A DNA stretch of 57,283 nt from Streptomyces sp. NRRL S-31. GTDB taxonomy: Bacteria; Actinomycetota; Actinomycetes; Streptomycetales; Streptomycetaceae. The position numbers and the translations under genes are program-made. Positions 33,631 through 42,494 of this stretch are shown here, piece after piece. A model generated the notes under the pieces. The model saw nothing but the letters and a program-made list of their open reading frames with translations. It made no database searches and was not told the DNA's origin. Position 1 is the stretch's first letter. Every line of letters begins with the position of its first letter. The stretch covers positions 1 to 57,283 of the forward strand of contig NZ_JOCB01000057.1 of NCBI RefSeq assembly GCF_000718775.1. Reading direction: 5' to 3'.

Positions 33631-35835
33631 GTGGCCACGTTCCTCTACAAGCTAGGCCGGCTCGCCTTCCGGCGACGGCACTTCGTCGCCCTCATATGGG
33701 TCGCGCTGCTCACCCTCGCCGGGGTGGGCGCCGCCTCCGCGCCGACGCCCGGCAACACCTCCTTCTCCATCCCCGGCACGGAGGCGCAGAAAGCCTTCGA
33801 CCTGCTGGAACAGCGCTTCCCCGGGATGAGCGCCGACGGCGCCACCGCCCGGGTCGTCTTCAAGGCCCCGAGCGGCGAGAAGATGACGGACGCCGGCAAC
33901 GAGGCGACCGTCCGCAAGACCGTGAAGGAGCTGGCCGGCGGCTCCGAGGTCGTCTCCGTCGCCGACCCCTACACCGGGCACACCGTCAGCGCGAACGGCA
34001 CCATCGCCTACGCCTCGGTGAAGTACGAGGTCTCCGGCATGGAGCTCCAGGACTCCACCCGGGACGCCTTGGAGGACGCCGCGCAGAAGGCGCGGGACGC
34101 CGGACTGACCGTCGAGGTCGGCGGTGACGCGCTGAGCGCGACGCCCGAGACCGGCTCCAGCGAGGTCATCGGCATCGCGATCGCCGCCGTCGTCCTCGTC
34201 ATCACCTTCGGCTCCCTGCTCGCCGCCGGGCTGCCGCTGCTGACCGCGATCATCGGCGTCGGCATCGGCGTCGCCTCGATCACCGCGCTCGCCTCCGCCC
34301 TGGACCTGGGCTCCACCACCTCCACCCTGGCGACGATGATCGGCCTCGCCGTCGGCATCGACTACGCCCTGTTCATCGTCTCCCGCTACCGCGCCGAACT
34401 CGCCGAGGGCCGCGAGCGCGAGGAGGCCGCCGGCCGCGCCGTCGGCACCGCGGGCTCCGCGGTGGTCTTCGCCGGTCTGACCGTCGTCATCGCCCTGGTC
34501 GGCCTGTCCGTCGTCAACATCCCGATGCTGACGAAGATGGGCGTCGCCGCAGCGGGCACGGTCGCCATCGCCGTCCTCATCGCCCTGACGATGATCCCGG
34601 CGCTGCTCGGTTACGCCGGCCGCAAGGTCAAGCCGGCCGGCGAGAAGAGCAAGCTGCTCGGCGGCGGCCGGACGCCCCGGCAGCCAGGCCGCCCGAACAT
34701 GGGCACCCGCTGGGCCAGCTTCGTCGTCCGCCGCCCGGTCGCCGTCCTGCTGCTCGGCGTGCTCGGCCTCGGCGCGGCGGCGCTCCCGGCCTCCTCCCTG
34801 GAACTGGGCCTGCCCGACGACGGCTCCCAGCCCACCTCCACCACCCAGCGCCGCGCCTACGACCTCCTCTCCGAGGGCTTCGGCCCCGGCTTCAACGGCC
34901 CGCTGATGGTCGTCGTCGACGCCCGGGGCAGCGACGACCCGAAGGCCGCGTTCACCGAGGTCGGCGACGAGATCAAGGGCCTGAAGGACATCGTCACGGT
35001 CACCCCGGCCGCGCCCAACAAGGCCGGTGACACGGCGACGATCACCGTGGTGCCCGACTCCAAGCCGTCCTCGGCCAGCACCGAGGACCTGGTCCACGCC
35101 ATCCGCGACAAGGGCGCGGACATCGCCGCGAAGACCGGCTCCACGCTGCTGGTCACCGGCTCCACCGCGATGAACATCGACGTCTCGCAGAAGCTGAACG
35201 ACGCCCTGCTGCCGTACCTGGCGCTGGTGGTCGGCCTGGCCTTCCTGCTGCTGATCGTGGTCTTCCGGTCGGTCCTGGTCCCGCTGAAGGCGGCCCTCGG
35301 CTTCCTGCTGTCGGTGCTCGCCGCGCTCGGCGCCGTCGTCGCGGTCTTCCAGTGGGGCTGGCTGTCCGATCTGATGAACGTCGAGGAGACCGGCCCCGTC
35401 ATGTCGATGATGCCGATCTTCATGGTGGGCGTCGTCTTCGGCCTCGCGATGGACTACGAGGTGTTCCTCGTGACCCGGATGCGGGAGGCGTACGTCCACG
35501 GCGAGAAGCCCGGCCAGGCGGTGGTGACCGGCTTCCGGCACGGTGCACGGGTCGTGACCGCCGCCGCCGTCATCATGATCGCCGTCTTCTCCGGCTTCAT
35601 CGGCTCCAGCGAGTCGATGATCAAGATGATCGGCTTCGGTCTCGCGATCGCCGTCTTCTTCGACGCCTTCGTCGTCCGCATGGCGATCGTCCCGGCGGTG
35701 CTCGCGCTGCTCGGCAAGCGGGCCTGGTGGTTGCCGAAGTGGCTGGACCGCGCGCTGCCCAACGTGGACGTCGAGGGCGAGGGCCTGCGCGCCCACGCCG
35801 ACCTCGACGAGGAGAAGGAGCTGGTACGCGCCTGA
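33631..35835 (+). CDS. MMPL family RND transporter
   Basis: A 734-residue inner-membrane exporter with twelve TM segments in the RND-like 1+5+1+5 pattern: TM1 (about 17-35), a large extracytoplasmic loop (about 40-170), TM2-6 (about 172-330), TM7, a second loop (about 385-520) and TM8-12. The proton-relay GIDYALFIVSRYR and AMDYEVFLVTRMRE motifs carry the Asp-Tyr pairs of the family. Relatives move lipids, polyketides or drugs. GTG start with GGGAG about 9 nt upstream. It is probably controlled by the adjacent TetR regulator and ends at a strong terminator. Confidence 0.93.
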   Translation: MATFLYKLGRLAFRRRHFVALIWVALLTLAGVGAASAPTPGNTSFSIPGTEAQKAFDLLEQRFPGMSADGATARVVFKAPSGEKMTDAGNEATVRKTVKELAGGSEVVSVADPYTGHTVSANGTIAYASVKYEVSGMELQDSTRDALEDAAQKARDAGLTVEVGGDALSATPETGSSEVIGIAIAAVVLVITFGSLLAAGLPLLTAIIGVGIGVASITALASALDLGSTTSTLATMIGLAVGIDYALFIVSRYRAELAEGREREEAAGRAVGTAGSAVVFAGLTVVIALVGLSVVNIPMLTKMGVAAAGTVAIAVLIALTMIPALLGYAGRKVKPAGEKSKLLGGGRTPRQPGRPNMGTRWASFVVRRPVAVLLLGVLGLGAAALPASSLELGLPDDGSQPTSTTQRRAYDLLSEGFGPGFNGPLMVVVDARGSDDPKAAFTEVGDEIKGLKDIVTVTPAAPNKAGDTATITVVPDSKPSSASTEDLVHAIRDKGADIAAKTGSTLLVTGSTAMNIDVSQKLNDALLPYLALVVGLAFLLLIVVFRSVLVPLKAALGFLLSVLAALGAVVAVFQWGWLSDLMNVEETGPVMSMMPIFMVGVVFGLAMDYEVFLVTRMREAYVHGEKPGQAVVTGFRHGARVVTAAAVIMIAVFSGFIGSSESMIKMIGFGLAIAVFFDAFVVRMAIVPAVLALLGKRAWWLPKWLDRALPNVDVEGEGLRAHADLDEEKELVRA

Positions 35836-35858
35836 CGTACCGCGCCTGACACAGAGCG

Positions 35859-35902
35859 GCCGGTGAGGGTGCCCGTGGGGACGGGGCTGCACCCTCACCG
35901 GC
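35859..35902 (+). terminator. Terminator of the MMPL gene
   Basis: Perfect 14-bp stem (35859-35872 with 35889-35902) with a 16-nt loop, followed by TTTCCCC. Confidence 0.85.
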
Positions 35903-36028
35903 TTTCCCCTGTTCGTCACGACGTGCGCCCCGCCCGACCGGGCGTGGGCACGGGTACGGGCTGCGTCGACATGACGGGCCCGGAGCCGTGGCGCACCCTG
36001 GAAGCAGCGAATCTCGGAGGTGGTCGTG

Positions 36029-36310
36029 ATGACGATGCACACCGCTGTCGGCTGGCACGTCGAGCTGGAGTTCAAGGAGGAGGACGACCAGCACACCCGC
36101 GCGGCGGCCCTGGTGCGGCTGCCGGACGGTACGGAGGTACGGGCGCACGGCCGGGCCAGCAGGCACCAGGTCGACGCCAACCAGCCGCGGGTCGGCGAGG
36201 AGATCGCCGGTGCCCGTGCCCTCAACGAACTGGCGATGCGACTGCTGACCAAGGCCCACGAGGAGATCGACGCGGAGTCCGGGCGGACCTCGCACCCGAT
36301 CCACGTGTGA
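36029..36310 (+). CDS. DUF1876 domain-containing protein
   Basis: A 93-residue actinobacterial protein of the DUF1876 family, described as having a dsRNA-binding-like fold without a known function. HTAVGWHVELEFKEED, TRAAALVRLPDGTEVRAHGRASRH and VGEEIAGARALNELA are the family's conserved segments. ATG at 36029 has GGAGG 8 nt upstream, preferred over the GTG at 36020 that overlaps that site. It is convergent with the serine hydrolase gene. Confidence 0.9.
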   Translation: MTMHTAVGWHVELEFKEEDDQHTRAAALVRLPDGTEVRAHGRASRHQVDANQPRVGEEIAGARALNELAMRLLTKAHEEIDAESGRTSHPIHV

Positions 36311-36338
36311 CAGCCGCCGGCCCGCGCGCGCCCTCGGC

Positions 36339-37511
36339 TCAGGCGAGCGCCGCGCGGACGGCCCGCACCAGCGCCTGCGCCCTCGGGTCGGCGGTCACGC
36401 TCTGCCGGAAGCCGTTGGTGACGTAGCCGAAGGCGACGCCGGTCTCCGGGTCGGCGAAGGCCAGGGGGCCGCCGCGGCCGGGGTGGCCGAAGGAGCCGGG
36501 GGACAGCAGCGGGGCCGCGGCGCCGTGCAGCATGTGGCCGAGCCCGAAGCGGGTGTTCACCACCAGCACCCGGTCGGGTCCGGCGGACTGCTCGGTGCGG
36601 GCCAGTTCCATGGTCCGCGGGGTGAACAGGCGGGTGCCGCCGTCCACCTCGCCGATCAGCGACGCGTAGAAGCGGGCCAGTCCGTCGGCCGTGGCGATGC
36701 CGTTGGAGGCGGGCAGGGCGGCGGCCCGGTAACCGGGGTCGTTCTCGTCGGGCAGCGGGGTGATCGCGGCGAACGCGCGCCGGGTCAGCGAGTCCGGATC
36801 GGCGTAGGCCTCGGCGACCGCGCGCTTGGGGCGCGTCCGCAGGCCGCCGCCCGCCGCCTCGGGCGTGTCCGCCGGACCGACGCGGCCCACGCGCCCCTGC
36901 TCCGCCTCCGGCAGGCCGAGCCACAGGTCCGCGCCGACGGGACCGGCGATCTCGTCCGCCAGCCAGGCGCCGACCGGGCGGCCGGTGACCCGGCGGAGCA
37001 GTTCGCCGGTGAGCCAGCTGTAGGTCTGGGCGTGGTAGCCGTGATCCGTGCCCGGCTCCCACACCGGCGCCTGGGCGGCGACGGCCGCGGCGCCGAGGTC
37101 GGGGTCGGCGGCCTCGGCGGGGGTCAGCGGGCGGTCCAGCACGGGCACGCCCGCGCGGTGCGCGAGCAGGTGCCGTACGAGGGTCCGGTCCTTGCCGGCC
37201 GCCTTGAACTCGGGCCAGTACTCGCCGACCGGGGCGTCCAGGTCCAGTGCGCCGCGCTGGTGCAGGAGCAGCAGCGCGGCGGCGACGACGCCCTTGGTGG
37301 CGGAGCGTACGACCTGCGCGGTCCCCGGCTCCCAGGGGGCGCCGCCGTCGTCGCCGTCGATGTCCCGGGTGCCGGCCCACAGGTCCACGACCCGGTGCCC
37401 GTCGCGGTAGACGGCGACCGCCGCGCCGCGCTCGCCGAGCAGCGCGAAGTTCGCGGCGAACGCCTCCCTGACCGGCTCGAAGCCCTCGGCCACAGTGCCG
37501 TTCACGTCCAC
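36339..37511 (-). CDS. Beta-lactamase-fold serine hydrolase (EstB/class C-like)
   Basis: A 390-residue member of the beta-lactamase/D-Ala-D-Ala carboxypeptidase-like esterase family. The nucleophile SxxK is SATK (about residue 70), the Tyr of the YxN equivalent is in YHAQTYSW, and FGHPGRGG near the C-terminus replaces the KTG box, the pattern of EstB-type esterases rather than true beta-lactamases. No signal peptide is seen, so it is likely cytoplasmic. GTG start. Substrate unknown. Confidence 0.88.
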   Translation of the reverse strand: MDVNGTVAEGFEPVREAFAANFALLGERGAAVAVYRDGHRVVDLWAGTRDIDGDDGGAPWEPGTAQVVRSATKGVVAAALLLLHQRGALDLDAPVGEYWPEFKAAGKDRTLVRHLLAHRAGVPVLDRPLTPAEAADPDLGAAAVAAQAPVWEPGTDHGYHAQTYSWLTGELLRRVTGRPVGAWLADEIAGPVGADLWLGLPEAEQGRVGRVGPADTPEAAGGGLRTRPKRAVAEAYADPDSLTRRAFAAITPLPDENDPGYRAAALPASNGIATADGLARFYASLIGEVDGGTRLFTPRTMELARTEQSAGPDRVLVVNTRFGLGHMLHGAAAPLLSPGSFGHPGRGGPLAFADPETGVAFGYVTNGFRQSVTADPRAQALVRAVRAALA

Positions 37512-37613
37512 GTCCGCCGTCCCTTCCCCTTGCCTGTCCTATCGCCTGCGACAGTGGGTGCAACGGGGGGCGAGTACCTCTGATTCCTCGGTGGAACCGG
37601 CCGGATGGAATCG

Positions 37614-38372
37614 TTACGCCGACGTTGTCGTCGACCGGACGGACTTCGGGTCGAAGCCGAACGGCAGCTCCAGCCGGTGGGCCCGCATCAGTTCCTCGTC
37701 GGAGAGCAGCTCGCCGGTCGGGCCGTCCGCCGCGATCACGCCGTCGCTGAGGATCAGCGAGCGCGGGCACAGCTCCAGCGCGTACGGCAGGTCGTGCGTG
37801 ACCATGAGGACCGTGACGTCCAGGGAGCGCAGGATGTCGGCCAGCTCCCGGCGGGAGGCGGGGTCGAGGTTGGACGAGGGCTCGTCCAGGACCAGGATCT
37901 CCGGCTCCATGGCGAGCACGGTGGCCACCGCGACCCGGCGGCGCTGGCCGAAGGACAGGTGGTGCGGCGGCCGGTCGGCGAAGTCCCGCATCCCGACCCG
38001 CTCCAGCGCGGTGTGCACCCGCTCCTCCAGCGCGGCCCCCCTGAGCCCGGCGGCGGCCGGCCCGAACGCCACGTCCTCCCGCACGGTCGGCATGAACAGC
38101 TGGTCGTCCGGGTCCTGGAAGACGATGCCGACCTTCTGCCGGATCGCGGCCATGTGCTCCTTGCCGACCGGCAGCCCGGCCACGGTCACCGTGCCGGTGC
38201 CGCCGCTCAGGATGCCGTTGAGGTGCAGCACCAGGGTCGTCTTGCCCGCGCCGTTGGGGCCGAGGAGGGCGACCCGTTCGCCGCGCGCGAGGGAGAAGTC
38301 CACGCCGAACAGGGCCTGGTGCCCGTCCGGGTAGGCGAAGGCGAGGCCGGAGACCTCCAGAGAAGCAGTCAC
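37614..38372 (-). CDS. cbiO: Energy-coupling factor ABC transporter ATPase (cobalt/nickel)
   Basis: A 252-residue ATPase of the Cbi/Nik ECF transporter. Walker A GPNGAGKTT, Q-loop FQDPDDQLF, signature LSFGQRRR and Walker B ILVLDEPSSNLD are complete. GTG at 38372 overlaps the cbiQ stop (GTGA), so it is favoured over the ATG three codons upstream. Last gene of the cbiM-cbiQ-cbiO operon; it energises uptake through CbiQ. Confidence 0.92.
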   Translation of the reverse strand: MTASLEVSGLAFAYPDGHQALFGVDFSLARGERVALLGPNGAGKTTLVLHLNGILSGGTGTVTVAGLPVGKEHMAAIRQKVGIVFQDPDDQLFMPTVREDVAFGPAAAGLRGAALEERVHTALERVGMRDFADRPPHHLSFGQRRRVAVATVLAMEPEILVLDEPSSNLDPASRRELADILRSLDVTVLMVTHDLPYALELCPRSLILSDGVIAADGPTGELLSDEELMRAHRLELPFGFDPKSVRSTTTSA

Positions 38373-39130
38373 AGGAACCATCCCAGCAGACAGACGACGA
38401 GGGCGGCACAGGGGAGGGCCAGGGCGAGCCGCCACTGGGCCGTGGACGCGGTCACCTCGTCGATGACCGGCATCGAGCCGGCGTAGCCGCGGCTCACCAT
38501 GGCCAGGTGCACGCGCTCCCCGCGCTCGTAGGAGCGGATGAACAGCGCGCCGGCGGACTTGGCGAGCACACCCCAGTGCCGTACGCCCCTGGCCTCGAAG
38601 CCGCGCGACTCCCGGGCGATCCGCATCCGGCGCATCTCGTCGGTGATGACGTCGCCGTAGCGGATCATGAAGGACGCGATCTGCACGAGCAGCGGCGGCA
38701 GTTTCAGCCGCTGGAGGCCGAGCAGCAGTTCGCGCAGCTCGGTGGTGGAGGCCAGCAGCACCGAGGAGGCGACGCCGAGGGTGCCCTTGGCGAGCACGTT
38801 CCAGGCGCCCCACAGCCCGTTCACGCTCAGCGAGAGCCCCAGCACGTGCACCCGCTCGCCCTCCGCCACGAACGGCATGAGCACCGCGAACGCGACGAAG
38901 GGCACCTCGATCAGCAGCCGCCGGAGCAGGAAGCCGGCGGGCACGCGCGCGTGGCGGGCGACGGCCGCGAGCAGCACGGCGTACAGCGCGAACGCCCACA
39001 TCGCCTCCCGCGGGGTCGACACCACGACCACCACGAACAGGAACGCGGCGGCGAGCTTGGTGTGCGGCGGCAGCCCGTGCACGGGCGAGTGCCCGTGCCG
39101 GTAGAGCCGGTGCGTGTGTCCCGCCCCCAC
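38369..39130 (-). CDS. cbiQ: Energy-coupling factor transmembrane protein CbiQ
   Basis: A 253-residue membrane protein with about five TM helices, the T component that links the ATPase to the metal-binding CbiM. The cytoplasmic coupling helices carry the Ala-Arg-Gly motifs: MRIARESRGFEARG (about 165-178) and MVSRGYAG. A His-rich N-terminus (GAGHTHRLYRHGHSPVHG, about residues 2-19) is well placed to hold metal. GTG start immediately after the cbiM stop. Confidence 0.92.
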   Translation of the reverse strand: MGAGHTHRLYRHGHSPVHGLPPHTKLAAAFLFVVVVVSTPREAMWAFALYAVLLAAVARHARVPAGFLLRRLLIEVPFVAFAVLMPFVAEGERVHVLGLSLSVNGLWGAWNVLAKGTLGVASSVLLASTTELRELLLGLQRLKLPPLLVQIASFMIRYGDVITDEMRRMRIARESRGFEARGVRHWGVLAKSAGALFIRSYERGERVHLAMVSRGYAGSMPVIDEVTASTAQWRLALALPCAALVVCLLGWFL

Positions 39131-39131
39131 C

Positions 39132-40184
39132 TCAGACGCCGGTGTTCACGGGAGAGACGTCGTCGTGGCGCCGCCTGCGCAGGGCCCAGAACACCGCGCT
39201 GCCCGCGACGACCGTGACGCCGACCCCGATCACACCGGCGAGGCCGCCGGACAGCCGGGCGTCGGAGATGTCCTTGACGCCGTAGTCGGCGAGCGGCGAG
39301 TCCGCCGAGGCGTGCTTCTCCGCCTTCGCGTCGATCCCCTTGTCGTGCGCGACCTTCTCCAGGCCGTCGGGGTTCGCGGAGGCGTAGAAGCTGACGAAGC
39401 CGGCGAGGACGAGGGAGGTGACGAGACCGGTCACCCACAGCGTGCGCCGCGAGGTGCGCACCGCCACGGGCGCCGCGGCGGCCGGGGCGGCCGGGGCGTC
39501 GACGAGGGCGCCGTTCACCCGCAGCCGGAGCCGCTGGCGCAGGCCGCGCGCGCCGTACACCAGGTCCGGGCGGACGGCGACGACGGCACCGACCGTCAGC
39601 GCGGTGATGACGGCCTCGCCGATGCCGATCAGCACGTGGACGCCGATCATCGCGGTGGCGACCTTGCCGATGGAGACGTCGGTGGTGCCGCCGATCGCGT
39701 AGATCAGGGTGAAGGCGACGGCGGCGGCGGGCACCGAGACCAGCGCGGCGACGAAGGAGGCCACGGTCACCGAGCGCCGCTTGCGGGGCAGCACGGCGAG
39801 CAGGCCGCGGAAGACGGCGTACGACACGACGGTGGTGACGATCGCCATGTCGGTGATGTTCACGCCGAGCGCGGTCAGCCCGCCGTCGGCGAACAGCACG
39901 CCCTGCATGAGCAGCACCACCGACACGCACAGCACCGCCGTGTACGGGCCGACGAGGATCGCGGCGAGCGCCCCGCCCAGCAGGTGCCCGCTGGTGCCGG
40001 CGGCGACCGGGAAGTTCAGCATCTGCACGGCGAAGATGAACGCCGCGACCAGGCCGGCCAAGGGCGCGGTGCGCTCGTCCAGCTCGCGGCGGGCACCGCG
40101 CAGGCTCACCGCGAGGGCGCCGGCGGCGACCACTCCGGTGACCGCGGAGGTCGGGGCGTCTATGAATCCGTCAGGTACATGCAC
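39132..40184 (-). CDS. cbiM: Cobalt/nickel ECF substrate-binding protein CbiM fused to a PDGLE (CbiN/NikN-like) domain
   Basis: A 350-residue fusion. The N-terminal CbiM/NikM domain begins MHVPDGF with the metal-binding His2 and has about six TM helices, including TSGHLLGGALAAILVGP. After a Pro/Ala linker a second domain has two TM helices around a PDGLE-type motif (ANPDGLEKVAHDKG), the counterpart of CbiN/NikN, which is otherwise a separate protein. Metal choice is not certain: the Nur-box-like site in front argues for nickel, the name cbi for cobalt. First gene of the operon. Confidence 0.9.
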   Translation of the reverse strand: MHVPDGFIDAPTSAVTGVVAAGALAVSLRGARRELDERTAPLAGLVAAFIFAVQMLNFPVAAGTSGHLLGGALAAILVGPYTAVLCVSVVLLMQGVLFADGGLTALGVNITDMAIVTTVVSYAVFRGLLAVLPRKRRSVTVASFVAALVSVPAAAVAFTLIYAIGGTTDVSIGKVATAMIGVHVLIGIGEAVITALTVGAVVAVRPDLVYGARGLRQRLRLRVNGALVDAPAAPAAAAPVAVRTSRRTLWVTGLVTSLVLAGFVSFYASANPDGLEKVAHDKGIDAKAEKHASADSPLADYGVKDISDARLSGGLAGVIGVGVTVVAGSAVFWALRRRRHDDVSPVNTGV

Positions 40185-40190
40185 CCGACG

Positions 40191-40220
40191 ATTTTAGGGC
40201 CTTGTTGCGAAGCATGTGCA
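40191..40220 (-). promoter_or_regulatory. Promoter of cbiM with a Nur-box-like operator
   Basis: Minus strand: TAAAAT at 40196-40191 is a good -10. Just upstream, 40220-40206 reads TGCAC-N5-TCGCA, close to the Streptomyces nickel regulator Nur consensus tGCaa-N5-ttGCa with both GC pairs at the right spacing. It covers the expected -35, so a bound repressor would block transcription. Confidence 0.5.
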
Positions 40221-40332
40221 AGAGAGACGGAGTCTCGGCTCTCACCGGGCGCCCGCCGGGAAATGTGCGAGCCTTGAGGGAAAGCGGATGCACGGCTTTC
40301 GCATAGGTCACGGTGCGTGAGAGGGCGGTCCG

Positions 40333-40671
40333 ATGTCTGTGGTCGAACAGTACGCGCGCGCTCATATCGTCACGGACGAGGAGGACCCGGGGGCGGTACC
40401 CGTCGTGCTGCGGTACGACCCCGACAACGATCCCCGCTCGGTCCGGGTCGGGCTGCCCGGACCGCACGAGTGGACCTTCTCCCGCGCGCTGCTGGAGCGC
40501 GGACTGCGGACGCCGGCCGCGAGCGGTGACGTCCGGGTGTGGCCCTGCGGGCGGGTCCAGGCCGTCGTCGAGTTCCACAGCGACCACGGGGTCGAAGTGG
40601 TGCAGTTCGAGTCGAAGACCCTGCTCGGATTCCTGCGGCGGACCTACGTCGTGGAGCCGGTGCGGGGCTGA
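40333..40671 (+). CDS. ssgE: SsgA-like sporulation/cell-division protein, probable SsgE
   Basis: A 112-residue SsgA-like protein (SALP), a family found only in sporulating actinomycetes that guides septum placement and spore-wall work. Conserved stretches are VPVVLRYDPDNDPRSVRVGL, WTFSRALLERGL, GDVRVWPCGR and LLGFLRRTYVVEP. Its position beside two penicillin-binding proteins matches SCO3158 (SsgE), which acts in spore separation in S. coelicolor; the letter is from synteny. It is convergent with the PBP genes. Confidence 0.88.
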   Translation: MSVVEQYARAHIVTDEEDPGAVPVVLRYDPDNDPRSVRVGLPGPHEWTFSRALLERGLRTPAASGDVRVWPCGRVQAVVEFHSDHGVEVVQFESKTLLGFLRRTYVVEPVRG

Positions 40672-40723
40672 CCGGCTCCGGTCGGTTCCGGGTCGGCTCT
40701 TCGTCGGTACCCGCCGGCTTGCG

Positions 40724-42385
40724 TCAGCTCCCGAGCTTCAGCAGCTTCGCCACGATGGGCCCGGCCGTGTCGCCGCCGTGCCCGCCCGCCTGGACGACGC
40801 CCGCCGCGGCCAGGTCGCCCTTGTAGGCGGTGAACCAGCCGTTCGGCTTCTTCTGGCCGTCGACCTCGGCCGAGCCGGTCTTCGCGCCGTAGTCGGGACC
40901 GAGCCCCGCCATGGCCTCCGCCGCGGTGCCGGACGCGGCCGTGTACCGCATCAGCTCGCGCAGCTGGGACAGCGTCTTCGCCGACAGGGTGCGGGAGGCC
41001 GTGGCCAGCGTGCGGTGGTCCACCGACGGCGCCACCAGGTACGGCTGGCGGAAGGTGCCCGACTCGACGGTCGCCGCGACCGAGGCCATGTTCAGCGGGT
41101 TCATGCGCACCCCGCCCTGCCCGATCAGCGAGGCCGCCATCTGCGCCGCCGACTGCACCGGCACCGAGCCGTCGAAGGTCGGCACGCCGATCGCCCAGTT
41201 GTTCATCGACAGCCCGAAGACCTGCTGGGCCTGCTTGGTGAGGTCGTCGTTCTTCAGCTTCTTCGCCTGGCTGATGAACGCGGTGTTGCAGGAGCGGGCG
41301 AAGCTCGCCCGGAACGTGCCGCCCTTGATCTCGAAGTCGTCGTCGTTGTGGAACTTCCAGCCGCCGAAGGTGAACGTCTTCGGGCAGGGGTGCCGCTTGT
41401 CCACCGACGCCAGACCCTTGTCGATCAGCAGCGACGAGGTGATGACCTTCATCGTGGAGCCGGGCGCGAGGGAGCCCTGGAAGGCGGTGTTGAAGCCGTG
41501 CCCGTTGTTGGCGACCGCCAGGATCTCACCGGTGGAGGGCCGCAGCACGACCACCGAGGCCCGGGCGCGCTTGTCCACCTGCTCCTCGGCCGCCTTCTGG
41601 AGGGCGGGGCTGAGCGTCGTCCGCACCGTGCCCGGCGTGCCCTCGCTCAGCTCGGCCAGCGTCTTGTCGGACAGCTTGGCGGCCTTCGACGCCTTGCCGC
41701 GCACCACGCGCAGCTCGACGCCCGCCTTGCCGCCCGCCGTCTTGCCGTACTTCTCCCGCAGCCCGTCCAGCACCGTGCCCAGCGACGGGTACCTGGCGGT
41801 CGTGATCTCGCCGCCCTCGCGGTCCAGCGCCTTGACCGGCGGGGTGCCGGACTCGCCGGTCACCAGCCTGTCGCCGTCCTTCAGCTCGGGGTGGACCACG
41901 GCCGGGTGCCAGTCCACCAGCGGCGCGCCGTCGCTCGTCCGGCGCACGACGGTGAGCGAACTGCCGTAGGCCAGCGGCTTGGCGAGGCCCCGGTAGGCCA
42001 GGGTCGCCTTCACGTCGAACGGCACCACGGCGCCCTTCGCCGCCTTGGGGGCGAGGGTGACGTTCGTCAGGTGGGCGTCCTTGGCGAGGCCGGTGAGCAG
42101 GCTGCCCGCGGCGGACGGGTCGTCGGTGGCGGCCGCCGCCTCGGCGACCTTGCCGTGCTGCCAGGCGGTGAGGAAGCGGGTGGAGGCCGTGCGGACCTCG
42201 GCCGCGCTGAGCGGGCCGGTCTTCACGGTCCGGTGGGCCGCGGTGGTCCGCTCGTCGGCGGAGGCCCCGCCGTCGTACAGCGCGTAGACGCCGGCCCCGG
42301 CGCCGCCGACCACCACGGCGATCATCCCGCCGAGTACGGCCGGCCGGGTCTTGCGCCGTTCGGCGGCGTGCCTTCTCTTGCCCAC
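40724..42385 (-). CDS. Penicillin-binding protein (transpeptidase), first of a tandem pair
   Basis: A 553-residue class B-like PBP with an N-terminal membrane anchor (about 15-35), an NTF2-like (MecA_N) domain (about 60-180), a PBP-dimer region and the transpeptidase domain. Catalytic motifs: Ser310-x-x-Lys313 (GSTMK), SCN at Ser365, KTG at Lys502. GTG start with GGAGGAA upstream. Crosslinks peptidoglycan outside the membrane. The next gene upstream is a paralog with the same architecture. Near ssgE, it is likely used in sporulation or stress-related wall synthesis. Confidence 0.92.
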   Translation of the reverse strand: MGKRRHAAERRKTRPAVLGGMIAVVVGGAGAGVYALYDGGASADERTTAAHRTVKTGPLSAAEVRTASTRFLTAWQHGKVAEAAAATDDPSAAGSLLTGLAKDAHLTNVTLAPKAAKGAVVPFDVKATLAYRGLAKPLAYGSSLTVVRRTSDGAPLVDWHPAVVHPELKDGDRLVTGESGTPPVKALDREGGEITTARYPSLGTVLDGLREKYGKTAGGKAGVELRVVRGKASKAAKLSDKTLAELSEGTPGTVRTTLSPALQKAAEEQVDKRARASVVVLRPSTGEILAVANNGHGFNTAFQGSLAPGSTMKVITSSLLIDKGLASVDKRHPCPKTFTFGGWKFHNDDDFEIKGGTFRASFARSCNTAFISQAKKLKNDDLTKQAQQVFGLSMNNWAIGVPTFDGSVPVQSAAQMAASLIGQGGVRMNPLNMASVAATVESGTFRQPYLVAPSVDHRTLATASRTLSAKTLSQLRELMRYTAASGTAAEAMAGLGPDYGAKTGSAEVDGQKKPNGWFTAYKGDLAAAGVVQAGGHGGDTAGPIVAKLLKLGS

Positions 42386-42494
42386 GGTTTCAGTTCCTCC
42401 GCGCCTTTCCCAGGGTCTCCGCAGCCCTCACACTCCCCCAACGACGGCACTCACCCTAAGGTCCCCGCCTCCGCGGGTGATCACAACCGTGATC

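Noticed and set aside
33652..38409. Minus-strand ORF of 1585 codons opposite the MMPL gene and others
   Set aside because: High-GC genomes have few stop codons in shadow frames. Composition is low-complexity Gly/Arg/Asp and it overlaps five well-supported genes.
40185..40332. Possible cobalamin riboswitch upstream of cbiM
   Set aside because: No B12-box-like GCCACTG core is seen and the -10 lies only about 7-12 nt before the start codon, leaving no room for a leader RNA.
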